From: Paenibacillus sp. LHD-38
Lineage (GTDB): Bacteria; Bacillota; Bacilli; Paenibacillales; Paenibacillaceae
Length of the DNA stretch: 64,000 bases
Assembly: GCF_031157315.1 (NCBI RefSeq)
Contig: NZ_JAVIFU010000018.1
Span: 62,001 to 126,000, forward strand
Direction of reading: 5' to 3'
Part shown: positions 55,643 through 64,000 of the stretch, piece after piece
Numbering within the stretch: the first letter of the stretch is position 1
Layout of the letters: every line of letters begins with the position of its first letter
Program-made: the position numbers and the translations under genes
The notes under the pieces: model-generated
Seen by the model: the letters and a program-made list of their open reading frames with translations, nothing else
What the model was told of the DNA's origin: nothing
The model's database searches: none

Positions 55643-57442
55643 ATGAATAAAATGATACAATATATTAAAAGATCTCCATTTAAGAATTTGATATTATTTG
55701 TCACCATTCCAATTATCTCTATCGGCATATTATTAAGCAGTGTCATATCCTACTATTTAATTGAAGATAAAGCAAAGAATATGATTAGTCAAAGCGCTTT
55801 GAATACAATATCTCAAGCTTCTAATTATATGGGGGTTCAACTGTTTAATGTATTTGAAACGTTCTACAAATTTGAGAAAGACAAGCTTGCTTTAGATTCT
55901 AATCTGAACGCATTGAGTTTTAAAATGAGCAATGAACAATATATTGATTTTTATAATAGCCTTATTAGCATTTATATGGATAATGAAAATATGTTAGAAA
56001 GCGTATTTGTAGGCTTTCAATTTGCTGATGGCTCCAACCAGTACATTTACTATAGCAAGGATAAAATTAATATTCATTCTCTTTCCTTCACAGAGCAAGT
56101 TGGGGACTATAAGCTAAATTCGGCAGAGGCACAAGATTATGTGTGGTCTATCAACAAAACAAATACTGTTTTTAATAAAGACAGAGTAAGCCCCAATGCT
56201 TTAAGCCTATATAAAGTAATAGAGTTTCCGGAATCAAATGTAAAATGCTTACTTTATTTTGGATTTAAAAATTCATTTTTTGAAGAAATTCTGTTTGATA
56301 ATATGAACATGGAAGATTTCTATACGGCTCTCATAGCTGAGGATAAAATTGTTTTTTTTCCGGAATATAAGAACAATAATATTCAGGAACCTCATGCAAG
56401 TAAATTAGAGAATTTAACAAGTGAAAATGGGATCACCAGCTTAAAGATAGATAATGAAGATTATCTCTTTATTTATGACACGATTAATATGCCGCAATGG
56501 AAGTTCGCATCCGTTATCAAAGAGTCTGCATTATATTCCTCTATTGATCAACTATTTAAAGTGTTTGTAAGCGTATTCATTTGTATTCTGATTCCGTTGC
56601 TAATATTAGCATGGTTAAGCGCAAATATGATTACCAAGCCGATTAATAAGTGGGTAAAGGAGATCGAAATTATTCAAGATGATAATTTTGATATTAAATT
56701 TGATGATAATGTATGTTATGAAATTACGAAAATGAATCGAGGCTTGAGACATATGGTTAGCAAAGTAAATCGGTTGCTTGCCAATGTTCAAGAACAAAGT
56801 GAAAAGAAGAGAACTTTAGAACTGAAAGTATTGCAAGAACAGATTAATCCCCATTTTCTATATAACACATTATTTTCAATACAAGAACTTTATAGCATGG
56901 GTGAATCCGACAATGCTGCGAAAATGATGAAAAACCTGGCCAGTTTTTTCAGACTATGTCTTAGCAACGGGGACGAGATTGTTACAGTTAAAAAAGAACT
57001 GGAGCTGATTAGCGACTATCTTGAAATTCAAAAAATGCGGTATAGCAATATGGATTATAAAATTGAAGTGGATGAAGAAATACTGAATTTCAGTATTGTG
57101 AAATTGACCCTGCAGCCTATCATTGAAAATGCGATTCATCATGGCATTAATGGTGTTAAGATTAGCACAATTATCGTACAAGGCTTAATTGAAGAAGATA
57201 CTTTAATTATAAAAATCATGGATAACGGTAAAGGGATTCCTAAAGATAAGCTTGCACTGATTAATGACTGCCTGCAAACAGGAGACTGGAGCCCAATGAC
57301 GTCTTCGTATGGTATCAAAAATGTACAAGAGAGATTGCTTATCTACTACGGAAGACCGTTTGGATTGTTATATGAGAGTGAATTAGATAGGGGTACAATA
57401 GTAACTATCCGTATTAATAAAATATGGGGGAGTCCAGTATGA
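55643..57442 (+). CDS. YesM-like sensor histidine kinase
   Basis: A 599-residue membrane kinase. Helix 1 at about residues 15-37, an extracellular sensor of about 250 residues, helix 2 near residues 300-325, a HAMP-type linker, then the His_kinase box INPHFLYNTLFSIQ and a HATPase domain with MDNGKGIP. In Gram-positive bacteria this type senses sugars and phosphorylates the AraC-type regulator next door. ATG 55643 is chosen, since 55631 is too close to GGAAGGA. Its stop overlaps the regulator start as ATGA. Confidence 0.86.
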   Translation: MNKMIQYIKRSPFKNLILFVTIPIISIGILLSSVISYYLIEDKAKNMISQSALNTISQASNYMGVQLFNVFETFYKFEKDKLALDSNLNALSFKMSNEQYIDFYNSLISIYMDNENMLESVFVGFQFADGSNQYIYYSKDKINIHSLSFTEQVGDYKLNSAEAQDYVWSINKTNTVFNKDRVSPNALSLYKVIEFPESNVKCLLYFGFKNSFFEEILFDNMNMEDFYTALIAEDKIVFFPEYKNNNIQEPHASKLENLTSENGITSLKIDNEDYLFIYDTINMPQWKFASVIKESALYSSIDQLFKVFVSVFICILIPLLILAWLSANMITKPINKWVKEIEIIQDDNFDIKFDDNVCYEITKMNRGLRHMVSKVNRLLANVQEQSEKKRTLELKVLQEQINPHFLYNTLFSIQELYSMGESDNAAKMMKNLASFFRLCLSNGDEIVTVKKELELISDYLEIQKMRYSNMDYKIEVDEEILNFSIVKLTLQPIIENAIHHGINGVKISTIIVQGLIEEDTLIIKIMDNGKGIPKDKLALINDCLQTGDWSPMTSSYGIKNVQERLLIYYGRPFGLLYESELDRGTIVTIRINKIWGSPV

Positions 57443-59055
57443 ATACTATCCTGATTGTTGACGATGAAGATATTATTAGACGCGGACTAACTGCAACAAT
57501 AAAAAAACATGGTATGGATAAATTCGAAGTGATAGGGATGGGCCATAATGGAAGCGAAGGACTAGAACTTATAAAAAGGTTTAATCCTGATATCGTGTTA
57601 AGCGATATTAAAATGCCCATAATGAGTGGTCTTGATATGTTTGAACAATCCAAAAAACTTGGAATATCTCCAAAGGTCATTTTTTTATCAGGCTTTGATG
57701 AATTTGAATATGTAAAAAAAGCAATGAATTTAGAAGCGGAAAACTATTTGTTAAAACCTATTTCACCCACAGATCTTATGAGCGCACTTCAAGCTGTAGC
57801 AAAACAAATCTCGGATGAGAATATTCTAAAGCGTCAGATTTACGAGAATATGCCTGTAATGAAGCAGTCATTTATCCATAATCTTTTAACAAAGCCGCCT
57901 ATTGAAGATAAAAATATATTGGATGATATTGGATTCTACAATCTTCAGATTTCTGAAGGCAGCTTTCTTGTGTTAATTTTTAAAGTGGACGATTATAACA
58001 ACAAGGATTATCTGGATACGATCATGGACAATGAACTCTGCAAATTCGCTGCTTACAATATTTCAACTGAGCTTCTATCTAATGAGTACAAAACGGTCAC
58101 TTACTATTCGGATAACGACGAATTTGTTATTATAATCAACAGTACGGCAGTGGAAGATGTGGATGTCTCCAAAGTGTACGATATTGGATATGATATTTGC
58201 GAAAAAGTAGAGAAGCTTCTTAAAACCACTGTAACAATTGGAGTAGGACGCTTTTATCAAAGTTTTAGCGGAATATCCAAATCATATTATGATGCTGTAA
58301 ACGCTATAGAATTCAAACATATTCTTGGTAAAAACAGAATTATAACCATTGAGGATATTAACTTGTTCGGTAGAACCGAAAATGCGGATCACGAATTAAA
58401 CAGTTACAAGGATAGATTAATTCTGGAGATCAAACTTAGAGAAAAAGAACGTGCGGTGAATACTCTTAGGGAAATACAAGACTTGTTGTTGGGGGATAAG
58501 AGTGTTTCGCTTAGTAAAATAAGAATTATTGCCATTGAGCTTCTTGTTATGGTTATAAAGGAAATGAGCAACTGGAGCAATGATCATACAAAGAGCTTTC
58601 AAAACAGTTTGCACACGGTTGCCGAAAAGATCAATTCATTAAATACGATATATGATATATTCAACACGCTTTCTGTCATTTTGAATGATATTTTTTCTGT
58701 CCTTAATAAGGAAAGCAATAATCCGCAAAAGATGATGGTTGAACAAGCTGTCAGCTTTATTGCAGAAAACTATAGTTCCGAGAGCTTGTCATTAAGGGAT
58801 GTCGCCCGACATGTCCATATTAGTTCTTCCTATTTAAGCACAATATTCAAACAAGAGATCGATGAAAACTTTATCGATTATCTGACAAGAATACGTATGG
58901 AGAATGCAAAGCTGCTGCTTAGAAATGAGTCATGGAAAGCTTATGAAGTAGCAAGCAAGGTTGGATATAGTAATCCGCAATACTTCAGTCTATGTTTTAA
59001 AAAATATACAGGACATTCGCCATTACAATTTAAAACATTGGATCAAATGAAATAA
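57439..59055 (+). CDS. YesN-like response regulator with AraC output
   Basis: A 538-residue regulator. The receiver domain has the acidic pair (VDDEDIIRRG), the phospho-aspartate in IVLSDIKMPIMSG and the lysine in LLKPISP. The middle is an undefined linker. The C-terminus is the AraC-type double helix-turn-helix (LRDVARHVHISSSYLSTIFK, then VGYSNPQYFSLCFKKYTGHSP). ATG 57439 follows GGGGGAG and overlaps the kinase gene by four bases, so the pair is coupled. It probably activates the uronate operon. Confidence 0.88.
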   Translation: MNTILIVDDEDIIRRGLTATIKKHGMDKFEVIGMGHNGSEGLELIKRFNPDIVLSDIKMPIMSGLDMFEQSKKLGISPKVIFLSGFDEFEYVKKAMNLEAENYLLKPISPTDLMSALQAVAKQISDENILKRQIYENMPVMKQSFIHNLLTKPPIEDKNILDDIGFYNLQISEGSFLVLIFKVDDYNNKDYLDTIMDNELCKFAAYNISTELLSNEYKTVTYYSDNDEFVIIINSTAVEDVDVSKVYDIGYDICEKVEKLLKTTVTIGVGRFYQSFSGISKSYYDAVNAIEFKHILGKNRIITIEDINLFGRTENADHELNSYKDRLILEIKLREKERAVNTLREIQDLLLGDKSVSLSKIRIIAIELLVMVIKEMSNWSNDHTKSFQNSLHTVAEKINSLNTIYDIFNTLSVILNDIFSVLNKESNNPQKMMVEQAVSFIAENYSSESLSLRDVARHVHISSSYLSTIFKQEIDENFIDYLTRIRMENAKLLLRNESWKAYEVASKVGYSNPQYFSLCFKKYTGHSPLQFKTLDQMK

Positions 59056-59242
59056 TTGAAGATCACGTTGAAATACAGGGAGTCAACATTCGCTCTCAGA
59101 AAATACTTTTGTGAGCGGTTGAGTTGGATGAACGCTCGTATTCGAAGCAGACAAGATAAATTCTTTATTTTATGGGAGATGGCATAGCGAAGGTCCTTAG
59201 CCGTGTTTTAGATAAAAATTAATGGTTTAAGCTAAAGATTAA

Positions 59243-59287
59243 ATCCGGATACAACCCTATAATCGGGTTATATCCGGATTTTTTTAT
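59243..59287 (+). terminator. Terminator after the two-component pair
   Basis: ATCCGGATACAACCC and GGGTTATATCCGGAT form a long stem followed by seven Ts. Confidence 0.85.
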
Positions 59288-59309
59288 TCTGTCAAGGGGG
59301 TGAAACCGT

Positions 59310-60173
59310 ATAAATGCATTTAAAGGAAAGATAGCGGTACACGCCATTACATGGGGCGACAACCATCTGCAAGCGCTTAAGGAAGCTTCCAAGCTCGGTT
59401 ATCGGGCGATCGAGCCATGGCCTTCTTTTGCGCTTCAATATGAACAAAATATCGCGCAGTTCAAAGAATTGCTGGCTCAGTACAACTTGGAATTGGCGGC
59501 GCTCTACGGAGGCGTTACGGGAGCTATGTCCAGCAAATTTACAGATCCGTCCAAAAGGCAGGAGATTCTGGATTATAATGTGCGGCTGGCTCGAATAGTT
59601 TCGCAATGCGGAGCAGGGCATTTGGTGCTTGGCCCCGGTGGTCCCCGGCAAAGGCCGGCCAGCTTGGAGGAGCTGAAGACGGCGACTGCAACCATCGCCG
59701 AGACGGCGAAACGAACTTTCGAGCTGGGCGTCAAAGCCTGCCTTCATCCGCATTTATGGACTGAAGTGCAGAACGAGAATGAGCTGGATGCCATAATGGA
59801 ACTATGCGATTCCGATGTCGTTTTCTTTGCGCCGGACACCGCCCAATTGACTGGAGCCGGCATGAATCCCGCCGAGCTGATTCGTCGCTACAAAGATAGA
59901 GTCGCTTACGTGCATCTGAAGGATGTTACGAAAGACGGCGCCGTTGCGGAAGATTTTCCGATGCTTGACGGAAACGAAGTGCCGATCTTTTGCGAGCTGG
60001 GGCTTGGTAAAATCGATTTCGACTCTATTATCGAAGCGTTGAACGAGGTTCAATATCAGGGCTGGGTGACAGTCGAGATCGACCGGTCTACAAGCACGCC
60101 CTATCGCAGCTTGGAAATTTGCAGAGACTTCGTGGAGCAACGACTTCGTATACCGGTAAGAGGATGTGAATAG
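59310..60173 (+). CDS. Sugar phosphate isomerase/epimerase, apparent ATA start
   Basis: A 287-residue TIM barrel protein (IolE/xylose isomerase-like): KGKIAVHAITWGDNHLQALK, GYRAIEPWPS, VKACLHPHLWTEVQ, FAPDTAQLTGAG and VAYVHLKDVTKDG show the metal-binding strands. The reading frame is open upstream of the first TTG (59469), and the family start falls at ATA 59310, nine bases after AAGGGGG. ATG 59314 is in another frame and stops quickly. So ATA may be used as a rare start, or it is a mutated ATG that lowers expression. A related isomerase lies at 62249. Confidence 0.82.
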   Translation: MNAFKGKIAVHAITWGDNHLQALKEASKLGYRAIEPWPSFALQYEQNIAQFKELLAQYNLELAALYGGVTGAMSSKFTDPSKRQEILDYNVRLARIVSQCGAGHLVLGPGGPRQRPASLEELKTATATIAETAKRTFELGVKACLHPHLWTEVQNENELDAIMELCDSDVVFFAPDTAQLTGAGMNPAELIRRYKDRVAYVHLKDVTKDGAVAEDFPMLDGNEVPIFCELGLGKIDFDSIIEALNEVQYQGWVTVEIDRSTSTPYRSLEICRDFVEQRLRIPVRGCE

Positions 60174-60288
60174 GGGACTGTAATCGTTGCCGATAATGGA
60201 TTATATTTAGTGCATGATCTAACGGGCGTGCAGTAAGCTGTAAGCGTTCGTGTCGGATGACGATAAAGGAAATTTGGAGGAGCGAATG

Positions 60289-61173
60289 ATGGAAGCATGG
60301 ATGAATACCATTTCTCCACATGTGAGACTCGTCAAAATCGTAAAATCTTCTTCCCTCTCCGGCGAGTGGATTGATTTTGACCATGTCTTTACCTATATCG
60401 AGCAAGGAGAAGCGGATTTTGTCTTAAACGGGGTAAAGTATCTGGCAAAAGAGGGAGATCTCTTTCTGATGCCCCCCTTGCTTCCGCATATCATTCGAAC
60501 GACGTCAGACGTTCCCTTGATTCAATACATTGTGCATTTCGATCTTCATTACGACGAAATCCGGAGCGGCTGGAAGGAAACGGGGCTCATCAATGAGCAG
60601 ACCAGACAAGTTCCCGAGAGGGAAAAAGCTTTGGACGCCGTTTTTCCTGTCTCTCATTTGCGTAAGGTGGACCGTATCGACTTGAAGAGAAGATTTCTGC
60701 TAATGCAAAAAAATTTCTTGGACGAGAAGTCCAACCGCGATTTAATGGGTAAGGCGATAGGCATCGAGCTACTTTATTTTTTCCTCAAGGGACAAAACGG
60801 CAGCAACGAGCAGGAAGGCAAGATGACCAAAGGATGGGGTGTGCTTGAGAAATCAATCAACTTCATCAATGAGTGTTACGCCGATGCGGGGCTCGATAAT
60901 GTCACGATCAGCGAGCATGCCGGCGTCTCGACCAATCATTTATCCTTTTTGTTCAAGGAGCAATTGAATATAACGATTCATAAATATTTAACCCATGTGC
61001 GGATCGAGCAAGCCAAAGTGAAAATTATCGAAGGACACAAAACGTTGACGGCCATTGCGGAAGAGGTAGGCTTCTCCAGCATTCATTTGTTCAGCCGTTC
61101 CTTCAAGACGACGGTTGGCATTACGCCTAGCCAGTTTTTCGCCGCACATTCCACGATCCGCAAAGACGTATAA
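60289..61173 (+). CDS. AraC-family regulator with cupin-type sensor
   Basis: A 294-residue regulator. The N-terminal half is a cupin-like ligand domain (YIEQGEADFVLNG, GDLFLMPPLLPHII), and the C-terminal half is the AraC helix-turn-helix pair (VTISEHAGVSTNHLSFLFKE, then VGFSSIHLFSRSFKTTVGIT). GGAGGAG precedes two ATGs (60286 and 60289); the second has better spacing. It likely controls this small isomerase/dehydrogenase cluster. Confidence 0.86.
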   Translation: MEAWMNTISPHVRLVKIVKSSSLSGEWIDFDHVFTYIEQGEADFVLNGVKYLAKEGDLFLMPPLLPHIIRTTSDVPLIQYIVHFDLHYDEIRSGWKETGLINEQTRQVPEREKALDAVFPVSHLRKVDRIDLKRRFLLMQKNFLDEKSNRDLMGKAIGIELLYFFLKGQNGSNEQEGKMTKGWGVLEKSINFINECYADAGLDNVTISEHAGVSTNHLSFLFKEQLNITIHKYLTHVRIEQAKVKIIEGHKTLTAIAEEVGFSSIHLFSRSFKTTVGITPSQFFAAHSTIRKDV

Positions 61174-61192
61174 GAAGAGGAGCATTTTACTA

Positions 61193-62200
61193 TTGCAAAA
61201 TAAACAGATCGTATTCGCGGCGCCATGGCAGGTTGAGGTGCATGATGCAACGTTATTCATTTCCCGCATTGGAGATCATGAGGCGTTAGTTAAAAAGAGA
61301 TATACATTAATCAGCCCGGGTACGGAGCTTGCATGCTTGTCCGGAAACGAAGGGTGGTTTGGCATGCCCGGGGTGCCCGGGTACGCCTCGGTGAGCGAAA
61401 TTATAGAAGTAGGCAATGGCGCCCGGCAGTTCAGTCCCGGCGATCTTGTTTTCCATTACGGCGATCATTCCACTTATCAAATCGTTCCGACGACTGGTGT
61501 GTTTTTGAAGGCTCCGCAGAATGTTCCGTTAACTTGGGTTCCTTTCACGCGGATGGCGACGGTGGCCTTCACCTCGACTCGGGTGTCGCAAATTGAATTG
61601 GGAGACAACGTCGTCGTTACGGGGCTGGGGCTGATCGGCAATATGGCTTCCCAATTAGCCAAGCTGCAGGGAGCGAATGTGTTCGGAATCGATCTGTCGA
61701 ATCAACGATTGAAGATGGCGGAAACGACGGGGATTGACGCGGCTTTGCATGCAGGACGCGGGGATATTCGGGAAGAGGTAATGAGGCTGACGAAAGGCGA
61801 AGGCGTGTCTGTCTTGATTGAAGCGACCGGAGTGCCGAAGGTAGCCGTCGATAATTTGCCTTTGATCGCCAAGTTCGGGGAGCTGATTCTTCTTGGCAGT
61901 CCGCGGGGGCAGTATCAGACCAATGTCACCGAGATGCTGAATTACGTTCATTTGATCAATTACGGCAGCATTGCCTTTAAAGGGGCGCATGAATGGCGTT
62001 ATCCGGTGGAGAAAGACTCGTTCGTGAAGCATTCCTTAGTGCGAAATTCGCAAATCGTTTTTGATTTAATGGCGAAGAACAAGCTGAGCATCGAACCGCT
62101 AATCAGTCATATTCTTAAACCGGAGGAAGCGGCGTCCGCGTACGAAGGATTAAGAAACGACAAAGAGCATTACTATGGCGTTTTATTCGATTGGTCTTAA
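61193..62200 (+). CDS. MDR-family (zinc-type) dehydrogenase
   Basis: A 335-residue medium-chain dehydrogenase with the Rossmann loop TGLGLIGNMASQLAK and a reduced N-terminal catalytic domain that lacks the clear zinc-cysteine cluster. It is similar to sugar- or inositol-related dehydrogenases in Paenibacillus clusters. TTG 61193 is chosen because AAGAGGAGC precedes it; the longer opening at 61115 lies inside the regulator gene. Substrate unknown. Confidence 0.78.
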   Translation: MQNKQIVFAAPWQVEVHDATLFISRIGDHEALVKKRYTLISPGTELACLSGNEGWFGMPGVPGYASVSEIIEVGNGARQFSPGDLVFHYGDHSTYQIVPTTGVFLKAPQNVPLTWVPFTRMATVAFTSTRVSQIELGDNVVVTGLGLIGNMASQLAKLQGANVFGIDLSNQRLKMAETTGIDAALHAGRGDIREEVMRLTKGEGVSVLIEATGVPKVAVDNLPLIAKFGELILLGSPRGQYQTNVTEMLNYVHLINYGSIAFKGAHEWRYPVEKDSFVKHSLVRNSQIVFDLMAKNKLSIEPLISHILKPEEAASAYEGLRNDKEHYYGVLFDWS

Positions 62201-62248
62201 AAACAGCAGTATTGCGATTATTCTATTTTTCTGATGGAGCTGGGGTAT

Positions 62249-63094
62249 ATGTTAAGAGGATTGACCCGGGCGGGATTAGGTAGGGTCGGCGATGATAAGC
62301 GGTTGATTGAGTTGGCAGCGGAAAATGGATTTCAAGCTGTGGAAATTGATGCGGCAGGCTTGATTGAAACTTACGGGCTGGAAGCTGCTAGGGAATTGCT
62401 GAATTCGTACGGAATGGCGATGGGTGCTTTCGATCTAGGCGTGGATTGGCGGAACGGTGAGGAAGAGTTTCTGGACGGTTTGGCTTTGTTGGAGGCTCGC
62501 GCCAAAGCGGCGGCTTTGCTGGGAAGCGATACCTGCTGCACGTATATATTGCCTTCGACAGCCCTTTCCCCGGCAGTTCTGGCCGTACAGGCGGTTCGCC
62601 GGCTTAGACGATGCGCGGATATTGTAGGCGTATACGGTGTGAAGCTGGGCCTTGAATTCGTCGGTCCGCATCATTGGCAAACGACTTACAAGCATCCTTT
62701 CATCCATACGATGGAGGATACATTAGCGTTCATGGATGCAATCGACAGGCCGAATGTCGGCTTGCTATTGGATTCTTATCATTGGCACACCAATGGCTTA
62801 ACGACCGGTGATCTGGAGCGATTGTCGTCTAATCAAGTTGCGTACGTCCATATTAACGATGCCAAATCGATGCCGATCGAGCAAGTATTGGATCATGATC
62901 GGCTTTATCCGGGAGAGGGCGTTATCGATTTGAGCGGATTTTTACGCAGCTTGCGAAAAATCGGCTATACGGGCGTCGTTGCGCAAGAAGTGTTGATGCC
63001 GTATGGCGATGACGTTCAACCAACGACGGAAGAGGCGTTCCTTCGCTCGAAGGCAGGCTTTGACCGGGTGTTTTCAACGCTTGGCGACGTGTAA
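62249..63094 (+). CDS. Sugar phosphate isomerase/epimerase
   Basis: A 281-residue TIM barrel protein. ENGFQAVEIDAAGL, LGLEFVGPHHWQ, VGLLLDSYHWHTNG and VAYVHINDAKSMP are the metal-site strands. The in-frame ATG 62234 lacks a ribosome site, while ATG 62249 has GGAG nearby; either is possible. Last gene of the cluster, before a strong terminator. Confidence 0.8.
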   Translation: MLRGLTRAGLGRVGDDKRLIELAAENGFQAVEIDAAGLIETYGLEAARELLNSYGMAMGAFDLGVDWRNGEEEFLDGLALLEARAKAAALLGSDTCCTYILPSTALSPAVLAVQAVRRLRRCADIVGVYGVKLGLEFVGPHHWQTTYKHPFIHTMEDTLAFMDAIDRPNVGLLLDSYHWHTNGLTTGDLERLSSNQVAYVHINDAKSMPIEQVLDHDRLYPGEGVIDLSGFLRSLRKIGYTGVVAQEVLMPYGDDVQPTTEEAFLRSKAGFDRVFSTLGDV

Positions 63095-63138
63095 CTACAG
63101 CTGCAAAACACTACGAATGAAATAAAAGGCAACATAAA

Positions 63139-63184
63139 AACCGCAGGACACATCCGGTAAACCCAGACGTGTCCTGCGGTTTCT
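63139..63184. terminator. Bidirectional terminator
   Basis: CCGCAGGACAC and GTGTCCTGCGG are exact arms, flanked by A-rich and T-rich runs, serving the isomerase gene and the converging small gene. Confidence 0.85.
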
Positions 63185-63195
63185 GTCGTTTTTCT

Positions 63196-63399
63196 TTAAT
63201 CCTCGCTTGCTACCTTTGAGAAGAAGGAGAGAGCATAAAGCGCTGCGACACCAACGACGATATATACGATTCGCGACACAACTTCTTCCGTACCCCCGAA
63301 AAGTTCACTGACGACGTCGTAATTGAACAAGCCAACGGATAACCAGTTTAAGCCGCCTAGGATGACCAGAATAAGACTGATTACGTTAAGTACCTTCAT
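63196..63399 (-). CDS. Small DUF378-type membrane protein
   Basis: A 67-residue protein with two membrane helices (ISLILVILGGLNWLSVGLF and VYIVVGVAALYALSFF) and the GGLNWLSVGLF motif of the DUF378 family. ATG at 63399 on the minus strand has AAGGAGG. A longer ORF reading through to 63720 is not real. Function unknown; the family is common in Firmicutes. Confidence 0.85.
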   Translation of the reverse strand: MKVLNVISLILVILGGLNWLSVGLFNYDVVSELFGGTEEVVSRIVYIVVGVAALYALSFFSKVASED

Positions 63400-63606
63400 T
63401 AGAAACAGCCTCCTTAATGGGGTTCTCAACTTTTTTTGGAGCAACGGTCTGATATAGGTGTGCTGATTCTTGGTTGCATACTTTAGGTTTATGAGCAGCT
63501 GCCGCAGGATATGCCAAACAAGCCGCATTTTTTGGAGTTTAAGGGAGGTCGATGCACATGGGCGCTGGCATAAATGATCTGGCTTACTTGTTGAACCAGT
63601 ATTACT

Positions 63607-63696
63607 GTGCTGGCTAAAGATGTGTCCGCCATGGCAGTTTTCTATCGGGAAGTCATTGGATTTAAAACAGTGATCGAAGAGAATCATTATGGGTAA
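63607..63696 (+). pseudogene. Glyoxalase/VOC-family remnant
   Basis: The frame reads LAKDVSAMAVFYREVIGFKT, the first strand and helix of a vicinal oxygen chelate domain, then stops at GGG TAA. The preceding short ORF from an ATG near 63559 ends before it. A truncated or decayed gene. No other gene is seen in 63400-64000. Confidence 0.5.
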
Positions 63697-63907
63697 TATC
63701 CATTCTATCTTTACGGTCAATCCAACGGAATAAAAATGAATAACAGTATGTACTACAATTAGTATACAGAGCTTGGCGAGATTAAAGCCGTCACTCTATA
63801 TTTTTTATGTATCGAGTCAACAAGGAGTCATTCTCCGAAAAGAATTCAGACAAACTCTTATTTTGGAGGAGAGGATCGAGCGCGTGCTCGTCCTATACAG
63901 ACAAATA

Positions 63908-63947
63908 AAGGGTCTACGAGTCCTCAAACGAGGAATCCCAGACCCTT
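63908..63947. terminator. Hairpin near the right edge
   Basis: AAGGGTCT and AGACCCTT form the outer stem, with GAGTCCTC/GAGGAATCC inside, then TAATTT. A possible terminator for a gene beyond the edge. Confidence 0.5.
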
Positions 63948-64000
63948 AATTTATTAGCAATTAGCCTGCAATACCCTTATCGTGATGATCGCAACTTACT

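Noticed and set aside
63400-63720. Extension of the DUF378-type gene to 174 residues
   Set aside because: ATG 63399 has AAGGAGG and gives the family length; the extension is unrelated to the family.

Overview
The window looks like a chromosomal segment of a Paenibacillus-type Firmicute. The pointers are strong AGGAGG ribosome sites, Bacillus-style fadN-A-E beta-oxidation genes, YesM/YesN-like and LplA/B/C-like sugar import systems with AraC regulators, cre-like CcpA sites, and a giant S-layer-anchored glycan hydrolase. The genus is inferred from gene style, not proven. No tRNA, rRNA or CRISPR array was seen.

Layout. 1-8 kb: fatty acid degradation operon (fadN, fadA, fadE-like, acyl-CoA ligase, PaaI-like thioesterase). 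8-10 kb: two small proteins, then a long minisatellite and palindromic repeats, then methionine aminopeptidase. 10.8-27 kb: a galactan-type utilisation locus with a membrane AraC sensor, a GH42 beta-galactosidase (frameshifted at its start), an ABC importer (two permeases and a lipoprotein) and a 2491-residue protein with two GH43, two F5/8-type, four FN3 and three SLH modules. 27.1-28.3 kb: a repeat zone with an 11-bp array and a 13-unit array of about 65 bp. 28.6-31.7 kb: molybdopterin oxidoreductase fused to a cytochrome-b-like membrane domain, an alpha/beta hydrolase and a sulfurtransferase.

31.7-45.6 kb is accessory DNA. The 3' end of the sulfurtransferase gene recurs three more times (38.3, 40.0 and 45.5 kb), dividing the region into three segments. 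The first holds three AT-rich genes separated by homologous intergenic elements that look like integron attC sites, a tyrosine integrase killed by a nonsense codon, and a DUF4062 domain fused to a tyrosine recombinase with two altered catalytic positions. The second holds an MFS exporter. The third holds a glycerate/gluconate locus (frameshifted cdaR, gntP permease, glycerate kinase) with a decayed kinase duplicate and a gap pseudogene. An IS4-type remnant follows.

46.3-59.1 kb is an apparent uronate or uronic-oligosaccharide operon: epimerase, lipoprotein, UxuA-like dehydratase, two Ldh2-family dehydrogenases, an unusual signal-less AfuA-like binding protein, a zinc dehydrogenase, two permeases and a YesM/YesN two-component pair. 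59.3-63.1 kb is a second sugar cluster (two TIM-barrel isomerases, AraC regulator, MDR dehydrogenase). The first isomerase seems to start at ATA, and the glycerate kinase seems to start at ATT. The window closes with a small DUF378-type membrane protein and a glyoxalase-family remnant.

The most novel-looking items are the attC-like cassette array, the DUF4062-recombinase fusion and the repeated sulfurtransferase 3' end. They lie together and may describe one integration hotspot.
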